Positions 1-8,883 of a DNA stretch of 40,785 bases are shown here, in pieces (the first letter of the stretch is position 1; each line of letters begins with the position of its first letter). The stretch is taken from the NCBI GenBank assembly GCA_902768105.1, contig CACXJZ010000020.1:1-40785 (forward strand), read 5' to 3'. The position numbers and the translations under genes are program-made. This DNA is from an uncultured Prevotellaceae bacterium (GTDB lineage: Bacteria > Bacteroidota > Bacteroidia > Bacteroidales > Bacteroidaceae). Under the pieces are notes generated by a model. It was not told where the DNA came from and did no database searches. It saw only the letters and a list, made by a program, of their open reading frames with translations.

Positions 1-203
1 AGGTTGACCCGCAGAACGATGGAAATAACTACATTGTCACAGACGGTTTGAAGCCTGGCGACAAGTATGTGACCAACGGTATCACAAAGCTGTCGGACGG
101 TATGGAGATTGTCCCCATCACCCCTGAGCGTTACGAGGAGAAGATCAAGGAGCAGGCCAAGGCCATGTCCGCTGGTGACATTGTGGGAGCAATGAAGAAA
201 TAA
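1..203 (+). CDS. RND efflux membrane-fusion protein (AcrA/MexA type), C-terminal end only
   Basis: The left edge cuts this gene. The open frame begins at base 3 and stops at TAA 201-203, leaving about 66 residues. The visible part has the pattern expected of the membrane-proximal end of a periplasmic adaptor (a D-G-L-K-P-G-D stretch, then I-V-P-I), followed by a charged helix-like tail. The gene ends 34 bases before an RND pump, and an outer-membrane factor follows, which is the standard adaptor-pump-channel order of a tripartite efflux operon. The adaptor would link the inner-membrane pump to the outer-membrane channel. The N-terminal lipobox or signal and the hairpin domain lie outside the window, so the assignment rests on the tail and on context. 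Confidence 0.8.
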   Translation, partial: VDPQNDGNNYIVTDGLKPGDKYVTNGITKLSDGMEIVPITPERYEEKIKEQAKAMSAGDIVGAMKK

Positions 204-230
204 TTGTAAATGGTAAATTGTCAAATTGTA
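203..230 (+). repeat. 7-base degenerate tandem array before the RND pump
   Basis: Four consecutive heptamers of the type ATTGTAA (variants ATGGTAA, ATTGTCA) begin at the last base of the upstream stop codon and end 7 bases before the pump ATG. No Shine-Dalgarno sequence is present. Confidence 0.6.
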
Positions 231-237
231 AATTTTT

Positions 238-3200
238 ATGACTTTTACGAACTTTATTAAACGCCCGGTGCTTTCGACGGTGATTTCTATTCTCATCGTT
301 TTGCTGGGTATTATTGGATTGGTGTCGCTGCCAATTGAGCAGTACCCCAACATAGCGCCACCTACCGTTGCGGTATGGACCAGCTATCCGGGTGCTGATG
401 CTGAGACAGTGAAGAACTCCGTTATCACGCCGTTGGAAGAGAGTATCAATGGTGTGGAAGGCATGGACTATATATCATCGACGGCTGGTGTAGGATCGGC
501 ACAAATCAGTGTGCTGTTCCGTCAGGGTATGAATGCCGATATGTGTGCCGTGAACGTACAGAACCGCGTACAGCAAGCGTTGGCATTGCTGCCGGCCGAG
601 GTGACGCGTATCGGTGTGACGGTGACAAAACGACAGACATCACAAGTCTTGATGTTCACCCTTACGTCGGACGGCCGTTATGACGACGAGTTCCTGACGA
701 ACTACAACAATATCAATATTATTCCTGCTATCAAGCGTATTCAAGGCGTGGGTGACGTGCAGTCGCCTGGTCTGAAAACCTACTCTATGCGTATCTGGCT
801 GAAGCCTGACGTGATGAAGCAGCACAACCTGATGCCGTCAGACATCAGTGCTGCGCTGGCAGAACAGAACATTGAGGCAGCTCCAGGTGCATTCGGCGAG
901 CAGTCGGAGGTGGCCTACGAGTATTCTATGCGCTATACCGGCCGATTGAAAACGGCTGAGGAATTTGGTGACATCATTATCTCAAGCGATGCTGAAGGTC
1001 AGACCTTGAAACTGAAAGACGTTGCGAAGATAGAACTCGGTGGACAGCAGTACAGTGTCTCGATGAGAAACAACAACTTGCCGTCAGTACTGGGTATGGT
1101 ACAGCAGATTGCAGGTTCCAATGCTAATGAGATTGCCAAACAGGTGAAGGCCGAGTTGGAAGAGCAGGCCAAACTGTTCCCTCCAGGCATGGAGTATAAG
1201 ATTAACTATGACGTTACGGAGTTCCTGTATGCCTCTATCGAGGAGGTGGTGTTCACGCTTGTGTTCACCCTCATTCTAGTGTTCCTCGTGATTTACGTCT
1301 TCCTACAAGACTGGCGTTCTACGTTGATCCCGCTGATTGCCGTACCAGTATCACTTGTAGGTACGTTCTTCTTCCTGAGCGTCTTCGGATTTTCCATCAA
1401 CCTGCTGACGCTGTCGGCCTTGCTCTTGGCTATTGCCATTGTGGTCGATGACGCCATCGTGGTGGTTGAGGCGGTCCATGCCAAGTTGGATCAGGGCTAT
1501 AAATCGACGCTGACGGCTTCGATTGATGCCATGAACGAGATTTCGGGTGCTATTATCTCCATCACGCTGGTGATGGCGTCAGTGTTCGTCCCCGTATCGT
1601 TCATCGGTGGTACGTCAGGTTCGTTCTACCGTGAGTTCGGTGTGACGATGGCCGTGAGTATCTTCATCTCGGCGCTGAACGCTCTGACGCTGTCGCCTGC
1701 CCTGTGTGCTATATTCCTGAAACCGCATGATGAGGAAGGACATGAGCGTAAGATGTCGATGGTGGACCGTTTGCATACGTCGTTCAACACGGCATACGAT
1801 AAGATATTAGGCAAGTATAAGAAGACGGTGGAGAAAACAGTGCACAGGCCTGTGCTCATCATCGCTATGGTACTGATTGGTATCGTGGCCCTGAGCGTGA
1901 GCATGTTTACGACGAAGACTGGTCTGGTGCCCGACGAGGATACCGGTACGCTCTTCTGTACTATCTCCATGCCCCCTGCAACGTCAGTGGCCCGCACACG
2001 TCAGATTATCAATCAGGTTGATTCTATTCTGGCTGCCGACCCTGCTATTCAAAGCCGTGAGCAGATTCAGGGTTATAACTTTATTGCAGGTTCTGGTTCC
2101 GACCAGGCTACGTTCATCATCAAACTCAAGCCGTTTGCCGAGCGTCAAAAAGGACTGTGGTGGAAGATTAGCGGACTCTGGGAGGGTGACGGTATCTATC
2201 GTTTCTTCCTCAATCCGTATGAATCGACGGGTGTCATCGCACAGATATTCCTGAAGACAGCCCATATCAAGGATGCTCAGATTCTGGCTTTTGCACCGCC
2301 AATGATTCCTGGCTTCTCAGCCAACAGCGGTGTGTCGTTGGTGATGCAGGACCGTACTGGTGGTTCGCTCGACAAGTTCTATGGTATTGTCAAGGACTTC
2401 CTGGTAGAACTGAACAAGCGTCCTGAGTTCCAGGCAGCACAAACGTCTTACAACCCCAACTATCCGCAGTACATGCTCCACATGGACGTGGCCAAGTGTA
2501 AGCAGGCTGGTATCTCGCCTTCGACGGTGCTCAGCACGCTGCAGGGCTACTATGGTGGTCTGTATGCCTCAAACTTCAATGCCTATGGTAAGCTGTATCG
2601 TGTGATGATACAGGGTTTGCCCGAGACAAGAATGACGACGGAGTCACTCAACAGTATTTATGTGCGCACACCAAAGGGTATGGCTCCCGTCAATGAGTTC
2701 TGCCGCATGGAGCGCGTCTATGGTCCTGCTAACATTAACCGTTTCAACCTGTTTACGTCTATCAATGTAACGGGAACAGTGGCCAGCGGCTATTCTACTG
2801 GTGAGGCCATTAAGGCAGCCCAGGAAGTGGCTGCAGACATACTGCCTGCTGGATACACTTATGATTATCAGGGACTTACCCGTGAGGAGGCAAAGTCCTC
2901 GAATACAACGGCTGTCATCTTCGTGCTGTGCTTCATCTTCATCTACCTGATCCTGTCAGCACAGTACGAGTCGTACATCCTTCCGTTGGCAGTTGTACTC
3001 TCCGTACCTTTCGGACTGGCAGGCTGCTTCCTGTTTACCATGATGTTCGGCCATGCTAACGACATCTACATGCAGATTTCACTCATCATGCTGATTGGTC
3101 TGTTGGCAAAGAACGCTATTCTGATTGTGCAGTTCGCACTGGAGCGCCGTGAGACGGGTATGGCCATTACGTGGTCGGCCATCCTGGGTGCTGCTGCTCG

Positions 3201-3495
3201 TCTGCGTCCTATTCTGATGACGTCACTGGCAATGGTCATTGGTCTGCTGCCGATGATGTTTGCCTCGGGTGTAGGTAAGAATGGTAACCAGACACTGGGT
3301 GCTGCTGCCGTAGGCGGTATGTTGGTTGGTACGCTGCTGCAGATCTTCGTCGTTCCTACCTTGTTTGTAATCTTCCAGAGCTTGCAGGAGAAGTTCCGTC
3401 CGATGAAGTTCGAGGACGAGGACAATCAGGAAGACGTGACGACCGAGTTGATGCAATATGCCAATAAGCCCGTAGAATATAAAGTGGAGGAGTAA
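238..3495 (+). CDS. RND efflux pump, HAE1 family (AcrB/MexB-like permease)
   Basis: A 1085-residue protein, the usual length of hydrophobe/amphiphile efflux pumps. It begins with the family's N-terminal pattern (F-I-K-R-P-V-L, then hydrophobic TM1) and continues with the P-I-E-Q-Y-P-N-I-A-P-P motif. TM4 holds the paired aspartates of the proton relay (I-V-V-D-D-A-I-V-V-V-E), and TM10 holds the matching lysine (G-L-L-A-K-N-A-I). Two large periplasmic loops follow TM1 and TM7. It would export drugs, bile acids or similar amphiphiles in exchange for protons, as an inner-membrane trimer with the adaptor upstream and the outer-membrane factor that begins 4 bases downstream. The substrate cannot be read from the sequence. 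The start at 238 is the first ATG after the upstream stop and fits the conserved N-terminus. Confidence 0.95.
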   Translation: MTFTNFIKRPVLSTVISILIVLLGIIGLVSLPIEQYPNIAPPTVAVWTSYPGADAETVKNSVITPLEESINGVEGMDYISSTAGVGSAQISVLFRQGMNADMCAVNVQNRVQQALALLPAEVTRIGVTVTKRQTSQVLMFTLTSDGRYDDEFLTNYNNINIIPAIKRIQGVGDVQSPGLKTYSMRIWLKPDVMKQHNLMPSDISAALAEQNIEAAPGAFGEQSEVAYEYSMRYTGRLKTAEEFGDIIISSDAEGQTLKLKDVAKIELGGQQYSVSMRNNNLPSVLGMVQQIAGSNANEIAKQVKAELEEQAKLFPPGMEYKINYDVTEFLYASIEEVVFTLVFTLILVFLVIYVFLQDWRSTLIPLIAVPVSLVGTFFFLSVFGFSINLLTLSALLLAIAIVVDDAIVVVEAVHAKLDQGYKSTLTASIDAMNEISGAIISITLVMASVFVPVSFIGGTSGSFYREFGVTMAVSIFISALNALTLSPALCAIFLKPHDEEGHERKMSMVDRLHTSFNTAYDKILGKYKKTVEKTVHRPVLIIAMVLIGIVALSVSMFTTKTGLVPDEDTGTLFCTISMPPATSVARTRQIINQVDSILAADPAIQSREQIQGYNFIAGSGSDQATFIIKLKPFAERQKGLWWKISGLWEGDGIYRFFLNPYESTGVIAQIFLKTAHIKDAQILAFAPPMIPGFSANSGVSLVMQDRTGGSLDKFYGIVKDFLVELNKRPEFQAAQTSYNPNYPQYMLHMDVAKCKQAGISPSTVLSTLQGYYGGLYASNFNAYGKLYRVMIQGLPETRMTTESLNSIYVRTPKGMAPVNEFCRMERVYGPANINRFNLFTSINVTGTVASGYSTGEAIKAAQEVAADILPAGYTYDYQGLTREEAKSSNTTAVIFVLCFIFIYLILSAQYESYILPLAVVLSVPFGLAGCFLFTMMFGHANDIYMQISLIMLIGLLAKNAILIVQFALERRETGMAITWSAILGAAARLRPILMTSLAMVIGLLPMMFASGVGKNGNQTLGAAAVGGMLVGTLLQIFVVPTLFVIFQSLQEKFRPMKFEDEDNQEDVTTELMQYANKPVEYKVEE

Positions 3496-3499
3496 TATT

Positions 3500-4885
3500 A
3501 TGAAGAAGATTCTGATATTTGCCGCGGCTGCACTGCTCAGCGCCTGCGGAGTATATAATAAGTATGAGCGCCCTGACGTTGACACACAGGGACTGATACG
3601 CGACGCCTACATCGACACTGACACGCTGGCCGTGCAGGACACCGCCTCGTTCGGCAACCTGCCCTGGCGCCAGGTGTTCACCGACCCCCTGCTGCAAGCC
3701 TACATTAAGCAGGGACTGGAGAAGAACAGCGACCTGCTGAATGCCGCCCTCACTGTCGATATGTACGAAACCATGCTGAAGGCAGCCAAGCTGGCGTTCC
3801 TGCCTGCCATACAGTTCGGCTCGAACAACGGCATGGGAAGCATCTCTACGCTCTATACCGACCCGTCGGTAACAACGAAGTCCTACACGCTGCCTGTCAC
3901 GGCCAGCTGGACCATTGACCTCTTTGGAAACATTCTCTCGCAGAAGCGTTCCACGCAGATGAAGCTGCTGGGCTACAAGGACTACCAGATGGCTGTCCGC
4001 GCACAGGTCATCAGCAGCATCGCCAACTGCTACTATACGCTGCTCTCGCTCGACAAGCAGATGGCTATCGTCGAGGAGATGAGCCGTATGTCAAAGGAGA
4101 CATGGGAGATGATGAAGCTACAGCACCAGCTCGGACGCGTACGCTCCACAGGCGTGCAGAGTGCCGAGGCCGCCTACCTCAGCATGCAGACACGTGCCAA
4201 CGACTTCAAGCGCCAGATCCGTTCCACGGAGAACGCCCTCTGCCTGCTCATCGGACAAGCCGGACAACAGATTGAGCGCTCCACGCTCGACCAACAGTCG
4301 CTGCCCGCGGAGTTCGCTACGGGTGTCGGCATACAGCTGCTCCAGAACCGTCCCGACGTACACAACGCTGAGATGAATCTGGCAGCCTGTTTCCACGACG
4401 TACAGACGGCACGCTCGCAGTTCTACCCCACCATCAGCATCGGCGCTACGGGTGCCTTCACCAACAGCAACGGCTCCGTCAACCCAGGCAAGTGGCTGCT
4501 CAACCTCTTTGGCAACCTCACACAGCCCATCTTCATGCGCGGTGCCCTGACGGCCAACCTGAAGGTGAACGAGAAGAAGTACGAGCAGGCATTCAACACG
4601 TGGCAGAAGGCCATTCTCTCGGCTGGCAACGAGGTGTCGAACGCGCTCGTCAGCTACAACAGCTACGATGCCAACAGCAAGATTGAGGAGGAGCGCATCA
4701 CCGTGCTTTCCCAGAGCGTCGAGGACACCAAGGCCCTCTACCACAGCAGCGGCTCCAGCTATCTGGAGGTGCTGACGGCCGAGCAGAACCTGCTCAATGC
4801 GCAGCTCAACAAAGTGAACGACGACTTCGCCAAGATGCAGGCTGTCATCAGCCTCTACACCGCACTTGGCGGAGGAGGAAAATAA
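3500..4885 (+). CDS. Outer-membrane efflux lipoprotein, NodT/OprM family (TolC-like)
   Basis: A 461-residue protein with a lipoprotein signal: a short hydrophobic stretch and lipobox L-S-A-C with the modified Cys at residue 16. The body shows the internal duplication of outer-membrane factors, with long alternating helices, the motif L-L-Q-N-R-P-D-V around residues 280-290 and A-E-x-N-L-A shortly after it. It would form the trimeric channel completing the tripartite pump encoded immediately upstream. The 4-base gap to the pump gene indicates one transcript and coupled translation. Codon usage is slightly more GC-rich than in the pump, but nothing suggests transfer. Confidence 0.93.
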   Translation: MKKILIFAAAALLSACGVYNKYERPDVDTQGLIRDAYIDTDTLAVQDTASFGNLPWRQVFTDPLLQAYIKQGLEKNSDLLNAALTVDMYETMLKAAKLAFLPAIQFGSNNGMGSISTLYTDPSVTTKSYTLPVTASWTIDLFGNILSQKRSTQMKLLGYKDYQMAVRAQVISSIANCYYTLLSLDKQMAIVEEMSRMSKETWEMMKLQHQLGRVRSTGVQSAEAAYLSMQTRANDFKRQIRSTENALCLLIGQAGQQIERSTLDQQSLPAEFATGVGIQLLQNRPDVHNAEMNLAACFHDVQTARSQFYPTISIGATGAFTNSNGSVNPGKWLLNLFGNLTQPIFMRGALTANLKVNEKKYEQAFNTWQKAILSAGNEVSNALVSYNSYDANSKIEEERITVLSQSVEDTKALYHSSGSSYLEVLTAEQNLLNAQLNKVNDDFAKMQAVISLYTALGGGGK

Positions 4886-4892
4886 AATATAA

Positions 4893-4917
4893 AGTTTATA
4901 GTTTAGAGTTTATAGTT
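4893..4917 (+). repeat. 7-base degenerate tandem array running into the lpxA start codon
   Basis: AGTTTAT, AGTTTAG, AGTTTAT and a partial AGTT follow each other without interruption, and the ATG at 4918 comes directly after the last T. Confidence 0.7.
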
Positions 4918-5703
4918 ATGGCAAGCGAAATAAGCCCCAAAGCCGAGATCGACCCCAAAGCGAAAATCGGCAACAACTGCAAGATATTCCCCTTCGTCTA
5001 TATTGAGGGCGACGTGGAAATAGGCGACGGATGCATCATCTTCCCCTTTGTCAGCATCCTGAATGGCACACGCATGGGTGGCCACAACAAGATTCACCAG
5101 GGAGCAGTCATCGGTGCACTGCCCCAGGACTTCGAGTTTCGTGGCGAGAAGTCGGAGTGCATCATCGGCAACAACAACATCATCCGTGAGAACGTGGTCA
5201 TCAACCGTGCCACACACACTGGCGGAAAGACCGTCATCGGCGACGACAACGTGCTGATGGAGGGTGCCCACATCTCGCACGACACGAAGGTGGGCAACCA
5301 GTGTGTCTTCGGCTACGGCACGAAGATTGCCGGCGACTGCCAGATTGACGACTTCGCCGTCTTCTCCTCCAGCGTCATTGCCAATGCCAAGACACGCATA
5401 GGCCGAGGTGCTATGATACAGGCCGGTTGCACCTTCTCGAAGGACGTACCGCCGTACGTCATCTGCACCCGTCATGCCAGCTACGGTGGCGTCAACACAT
5501 TTGTGGGCCATCTGCACGGCACCGACGAAAAGGTGCTCCGACACATTGCCAACGCCTACCGTCTGGTGTTCCGCAGCAATACGTCACTCTTCGACGCGCT
5601 CAAACAGATCAAGGAGCAGGTGCCCGACAGCCCCGAGATACGTAACCTCCTCGAGTTCATGGGGACTACGCAGCTCGGACTCATCGGCAAGAAGAGCGGA
5701 TAA
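4918..5703 (+). CDS. lpxA: LpxA-type acyl-ACP--UDP-GlcNAc O-acyltransferase
   Basis: A 261-residue left-handed beta-helix protein (E. coli LpxA has 262) with hexapeptide repeats over roughly residues 7-180 and an alpha-helical C-terminus. The family motif G-A-H-I-S-H-D is present, with His118 and His121; His121 aligns with the catalytic base of E. coli LpxA (His125). LpxA transfers a 3-hydroxyacyl chain from ACP to UDP-GlcNAc in the cytoplasm, the first step of lipid A synthesis. The usual lipid A neighbours (lpxD, lpxC/fabZ) are absent and the gene sits behind an efflux operon. It also departs from classical LpxA around the substrate loop (A-T-H-T-G-G) and before the C-terminal helices, so it may be a second copy. 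A strong terminator follows. Confidence 0.85.
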   Translation: MASEISPKAEIDPKAKIGNNCKIFPFVYIEGDVEIGDGCIIFPFVSILNGTRMGGHNKIHQGAVIGALPQDFEFRGEKSECIIGNNNIIRENVVINRATHTGGKTVIGDDNVLMEGAHISHDTKVGNQCVFGYGTKIAGDCQIDDFAVFSSSVIANAKTRIGRGAMIQAGCTFSKDVPPYVICTRHASYGGVNTFVGHLHGTDEKVLRHIANAYRLVFRSNTSLFDALKQIKEQVPDSPEIRNLLEFMGTTQLGLIGKKSG

Positions 5704-5712
5704 ATCCGTCAG

Positions 5713-7038
5713 TCAGAAAATCCTTAATATTCCCGGACATCGCTGTATCTTTTCAGTGATGTCCGTTTTTTCGTTGCTACCACGCGTAATCTTTCCCGTC
5801 GTGTTGTAATTCATGAGCTTCGGACCGGGAACCAGCGGTGCATACCAGAGCACGTGACGTGTGCGCTGACGCTGCTGTGGCGTAAACTCGTCGTTGTAGC
5901 AATACATGTAGTCCATCGTGTTGTGCGCCACATACTCCTCCAGCGTCTTACAGTCTATACGCTTGGCGATGTCCGCCAGGTTGAATATCTCAACGCCCTT
6001 GTCCTTCTGCTCTCTGATGTAGGCCGACATGTAAGTGACGTAGTTCACGTAGTCGCAGATATGTGTGTCGCTGCAGGCATCATCCATCCTGCACTCGTCT
6101 TCCGAGAACGTATGCAGCAGCCCCAAGTAGTGGCCCAGCTCGTGTGCCATCGTGTTCACGATGTATCGCGGGTTCAGTTCATTCTCTTTCTGCCATTGGT
6201 AGATGTTCTCGTTGTTGATGCAGCATCCCCAGGGCGAAGTCGTATAGGCATAGTCGTTGGCACCGTCTGTCGCCGGCAGGCTGTCCAGCGGATGACTCAG
6301 TGGCACAATGGGCAGGTTCGATATGCCCATCGTCGTGCCCTTCTCGTCTTCCTGCTTGAAGCGGAATACGTAGATATTGATGTATTTCTTCAGGTTCTGC
6401 TCATACTTCGCATACTGGCGGTTGTCCTCGTTCTGGCTCGAGAGGAACTCCTCGGGGACGTAGTCGTCGAAGTTCACCTCGTGGCGCACCACGCCCGGTT
6501 CCTCCAGCTTCTCGCCCTTATCGTTGTACTGCGCCAGCTCGAACACGATGTTCATCTTGTTCGCGGCATACACCTTGTTCACCTCCGTCAGGATATCCGC
6601 CATGTGGCCCTCTTTCACGTACTGCGTCTCGTCACTCTTATCCTTGTAGAGCACGTGGAACACCACAGGCAGGTGATAGACGTAGTCGTCCAGACTACCC
6701 GTGAAGGCCGGCTGTGACACGCTGATGCGCCTCGTCGTGCCACCCGAGGAGATGGAGACTATACCCTCACGAGCCTCGCTCGTCAGGTTCGGACTCACCC
6801 AGATGGCCAGCTCTCCGTTGCCCTCGCCGCTGCTTTGTATGGGGGCACACCAATAGACGTCGCTCTTCGCTGTCCACTTCCCGTCGCACGTCACTTGCAC
6901 CGTCTGCAGCAGCACGTCACTCGTCCACGTCAGTTTCTCGCTGCTTACCTTCAGCGTCGCTCCCGAGTCGTCACTCTTCGAGCAGCCGGCTGCCAGCAGC
7001 CAGCACCCCATCAGCAATATCCAAACCGTCTGTTTCAT
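5713..7038 (-). CDS. BACON-domain, M43-type zinc metalloprotease lipoprotein
   Basis: A 441-residue lipoprotein with lipobox A-A-G-C (Cys19) followed by K-S-D-D. Residues about 28-112 resemble a BACON domain (W-T-S start, W-x-A at mid-domain, ending S-V-S-Q-P-A-F). The catalytic domain holds the metzincin zinc signature H-E-L-G-H-Y-L-G-L-L-H (His299, Glu300, His303, His309) and a Met-turn T-M-D-Y-M at residue 375. This fits the Bacteroides family of zinc-dependent metalloprotease lipoproteins related to pappalysins; it probably acts on the cell surface or in the periplasm, and its substrate is unknown. It starts 8 bases after the AI-2E permease gene, so it is probably the last gene of the tdk operon. 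Its final residues (about 424-441) are encoded by the terminator hairpin of the opposite gene and look like an added tail. Confidence 0.88.
   Translation of the reverse strand: MKQTVWILLMGCWLLAAGCSKSDDSGATLKVSSEKLTWTSDVLLQTVQVTCDGKWTAKSDVYWCAPIQSSGEGNGELAIWVSPNLTSEAREGIVSISSGGTTRRISVSQPAFTGSLDDYVYHLPVVFHVLYKDKSDETQYVKEGHMADILTEVNKVYAANKMNIVFELAQYNDKGEKLEEPGVVRHEVNFDDYVPEEFLSSQNEDNRQYAKYEQNLKKYINIYVFRFKQEDEKGTTMGISNLPIVPLSHPLDSLPATDGANDYAYTTSPWGCCINNENIYQWQKENELNPRYIVNTMAHELGHYLGLLHTFSEDECRMDDACSDTHICDYVNYVTYMSAYIREQKDKGVEIFNLADIAKRIDCKTLEEYVAHNTMDYMYCYNDEFTPQQRQRTRHVLWYAPLVPGPKLMNYNTTGKITRGSNEKTDITEKIQRCPGILRIF
5734..5771 (+). terminator. Rho-independent terminator of lpxA
   Basis: A 12-base-pair stem (5734-5745 with 5754-5765, one G-U pair), an 8-base loop and six T (5766-5771), starting 30 bases after the lpxA stop. 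The whole hairpin lies inside the 3' end of the convergent metalloprotease gene. Confidence 0.88.
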
Positions 7039-7046
7039 ACGCTAAG

Positions 7047-8138
7047 TCATGTTTCTTCCGCCGGTTCGTGTTCCTTCGTGATGTACCGCTTGTAGTAGGC
7101 AATGATGAGCGTGGTGAGGGGCAGGGCAATGATGAGTCCGATGAATCCGAGCAGGGCTCCCCAAACGGAGAGCGAGAGCAGCAGGATGGCAGGGTTCAGT
7201 CCCATAGCCTTACCCATGACCTTGGGGGTGACCACCATGTCGATAATGACCTGCACAATGAGGAACACGGCGAGTGCCGAGATGAGGATAATCCAGAAGT
7301 TCTGTCCCGTGTCGGCAGCCTTCAGCAGGGCGAGGAACACCGTCGGTATGAGTGCCAGTGAGTGCAGGTAAGGCACAAGGTCCATGATACCAATCATTAT
7401 GCCGAGGGCGATGGCCATCGGGAAGTCTATGATGGTGAAGCCTATGCAGAAGAGTATGCCCATGGTGAGTGCCACGAGTCCCTGTCCACGCATATAGTTG
7501 TTCATGGCCCGCTCCACGTCGTTGGCCACTCCCTGCCAGAAGGGTCGGCTCTTCTGTGGGAAGATGCGTATCCAGTTGCTGGAAAGGTACTCGTAATCGA
7601 GCAGGATGAAGAACATATATAATAAGGTAATAAACGAGCCGATGATGCTGATGATGACGTTAGCCGTCTGTCCCAGCACATTAAACACCTGCGGCATGGC
7701 CGTCTTCAGCGCCTCGGTAAAGTCGCTACTGCGGAAGAAGCGCTCTATATCGCTGTTGTGCTCCTTGATCCACTCCTGTATGGTGGCGGGTACATCGGCT
7801 ATCTGCGTATTCTGCTGCAGATAGCGGTTAGCGAGTTCGCCCAGTTTCTCGAACTGTTCAATCATGGGCGGAACAATGAGCCACACGACGCCTGCAATGA
7901 TGGCTGTGACGAAGATGAGCGTGACGATGATGGAGAGCACACGACCGGGCACGTGCATCTTGTACTGCACGAACTTCACGATAGGATAGAGCAGGTAAGC
8001 CAGCAGCCACGCAATGAAGAAGGGCAGCAGGACGCTACTCAGGTAGTTGAGCAGGTAGAGCACGGCTGCTGCTACCAGTGCGCCGATGAGCCAGCGCACG
8101 AACGTATCGAAGGTAATGGTCTTTTTTGTCATATTCAT
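7047..8138 (-). CDS. AI-2E (PerM/YdiK) family transporter
   Basis: A membrane protein of 363 residues with about eight hydrophobic segments, the central soluble loop of the family, and its C-terminal signature (M-G-K-A-M-G-L-N-P-A, later G-x-x-G-L-I-I-A-L-P). Family members include TqsA (AI-2 export) and sodium/proton antiporters, so the substrate cannot be assigned. Possible starts are GTG 8141, ATG 8138 and ATG 8132. I prefer 8138 because it overlaps the tdk stop as TGATG, which favours coupled translation. The gene lies between tdk and the M43 protease in one operon. Confidence 0.85.
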   Translation of the reverse strand: MNMTKKTITFDTFVRWLIGALVAAAVLYLLNYLSSVLLPFFIAWLLAYLLYPIVKFVQYKMHVPGRVLSIIVTLIFVTAIIAGVVWLIVPPMIEQFEKLGELANRYLQQNTQIADVPATIQEWIKEHNSDIERFFRSSDFTEALKTAMPQVFNVLGQTANVIISIIGSFITLLYMFFILLDYEYLSSNWIRIFPQKSRPFWQGVANDVERAMNNYMRGQGLVALTMGILFCIGFTIIDFPMAIALGIMIGIMDLVPYLHSLALIPTVFLALLKAADTGQNFWIILISALAVFLIVQVIIDMVVTPKVMGKAMGLNPAILLLSLSVWGALLGFIGLIIALPLTTLIIAYYKRYITKEHEPAEET

Positions 8139-8157
8139 CACTTTTCACTTGTCACTT
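8137..8157 (-). repeat. 7-base tandem array overlapping the tdk end and the permease start
   Basis: Three heptamers that read AAGTGAC, AAGTGAA and AAGTGAT on the minus strand. They encode the last residues of thymidine kinase and contain its stop codon and the first two bases of the permease ATG. Confidence 0.55.
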
Positions 8158-8719
8158 TCTGATAGCACTCGCGGCAGAGGGGCTCGTACTCCTGCGTCTC
8201 GCCCAGCAGCACGCGACGGTCGTCATCGACGATGCGGTGGCTGACGTACGCCAGGTTGCCACACTTCACGCAGATGGCGTGCACCTTTGTCACGTCGTCG
8301 GCAATGGCGCAGAGGGCAGGCATCGGTCCGAAGGGTACGCCACGGAAGTCCATGTCGAGACCAGCCACGATGACACGCATGCCTCGATTTGCCAGCTCGT
8401 TGCACACGTCAACGATACCCATGTCGAAGAACTGCGCCTCGTCGATGCCCACCACGTCGATGTCGCTCGAGAGCAGCAGGATACTGGCCGACGAGTCAAT
8501 CGGTGTTGAGGGAATGGCATGCTGGTCGTGACTGACCACGTCTTCCTCACTGTAGCGCGTGTCAATGGCGGGTTTGAATATCTCCACCCGCTGCTTGGCA
8601 AACTCCGCACGACGCATACGACGGATGAGCTCCTCCGTCTTGCCCGAGAACATCGAGCCGCACACCACCTCTATCCTACCGGGACGGCGTGCCTCTCCAC
8701 CTGAACTGATATTGAACAT
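8138..8719 (-). CDS. tdk: Thymidine kinase
   Basis: A 193-residue type II thymidine kinase. It carries the Walker A loop G-S-M-F-S-G-K-T (residues 21-28), the D-E-A-Q-F-F motif (Asp93, Glu94; the Glu is the likely catalytic base), the lasso region, and the structural zinc site formed by Cys150, Cys153, Cys182 and Cys185. It phosphorylates thymidine with ATP in the cytoplasm to salvage deoxynucleosides. It is first in an operon with the AI-2E permease and the M43 protease, driven by a TACTTTTG -7 box about 40 bases upstream. Length and motifs match the bacterial enzyme, and I see nothing unusual apart from the heptamer-derived C-terminus. Confidence 0.96.
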   Translation of the reverse strand: MFNISSGGEARRPGRIEVVCGSMFSGKTEELIRRMRRAEFAKQRVEIFKPAIDTRYSEEDVVSHDQHAIPSTPIDSSASILLLSSDIDVVGIDEAQFFDMGIVDVCNELANRGMRVIVAGLDMDFRGVPFGPMPALCAIADDVTKVHAICVKCGNLAYVSHRIVDDDRRVLLGETQEYEPLCRECYQKVTSEK

Positions 8720-8762
8720 ATTTTCTATTTTCTTTAATCACTAATGACACAGATTGTGCTTA

Positions 8763-8770
8763 CAAAAGTA
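8763..8770 (-). promoter_or_regulatory. Promoter (-7 box) of tdk
   Basis: Reads TACTTTTG on the minus strand, 43 bases before the tdk ATG. A CTTG that could serve as the -33 element lies about 22 bases upstream. Confidence 0.65.
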
Positions 8771-8818
8771 ATAAAAAGAAAAGAAAGATATACAAGGTTA
8801 AAAGGTAAAAAAAGTTAA

Positions 8819-8875
8819 GCGGCAGCAAATTCTCCTCTCTCCTCTCTCCTCTCTCCTCTTTTTTTCGTACTTTTG
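8819..8875 (+). promoter_or_regulatory. rsmI promoter with shared upstream box (element A) and heptamer spacer
   Basis: The box GCGGCAGCAAATTCT (8819-8833) is followed by a 34-base spacer containing four TCTCCTC heptamers (8831-8858, overlapping the box by 3 bases), a T-run, and the -7 box TACTTTTG (8868-8875). The rsmI ATG is only 8 bases further on, so the leader is very short or absent. The same box at the same distance is found before three other genes. Confidence 0.65.
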
Positions 8876-8883
8876 GCCGCTGT

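Noticed and set aside
5854-6717. A 287-codon ORF opposite the metalloprotease
   Set aside because: Val/Leu/His-rich shadow without recognisable features.
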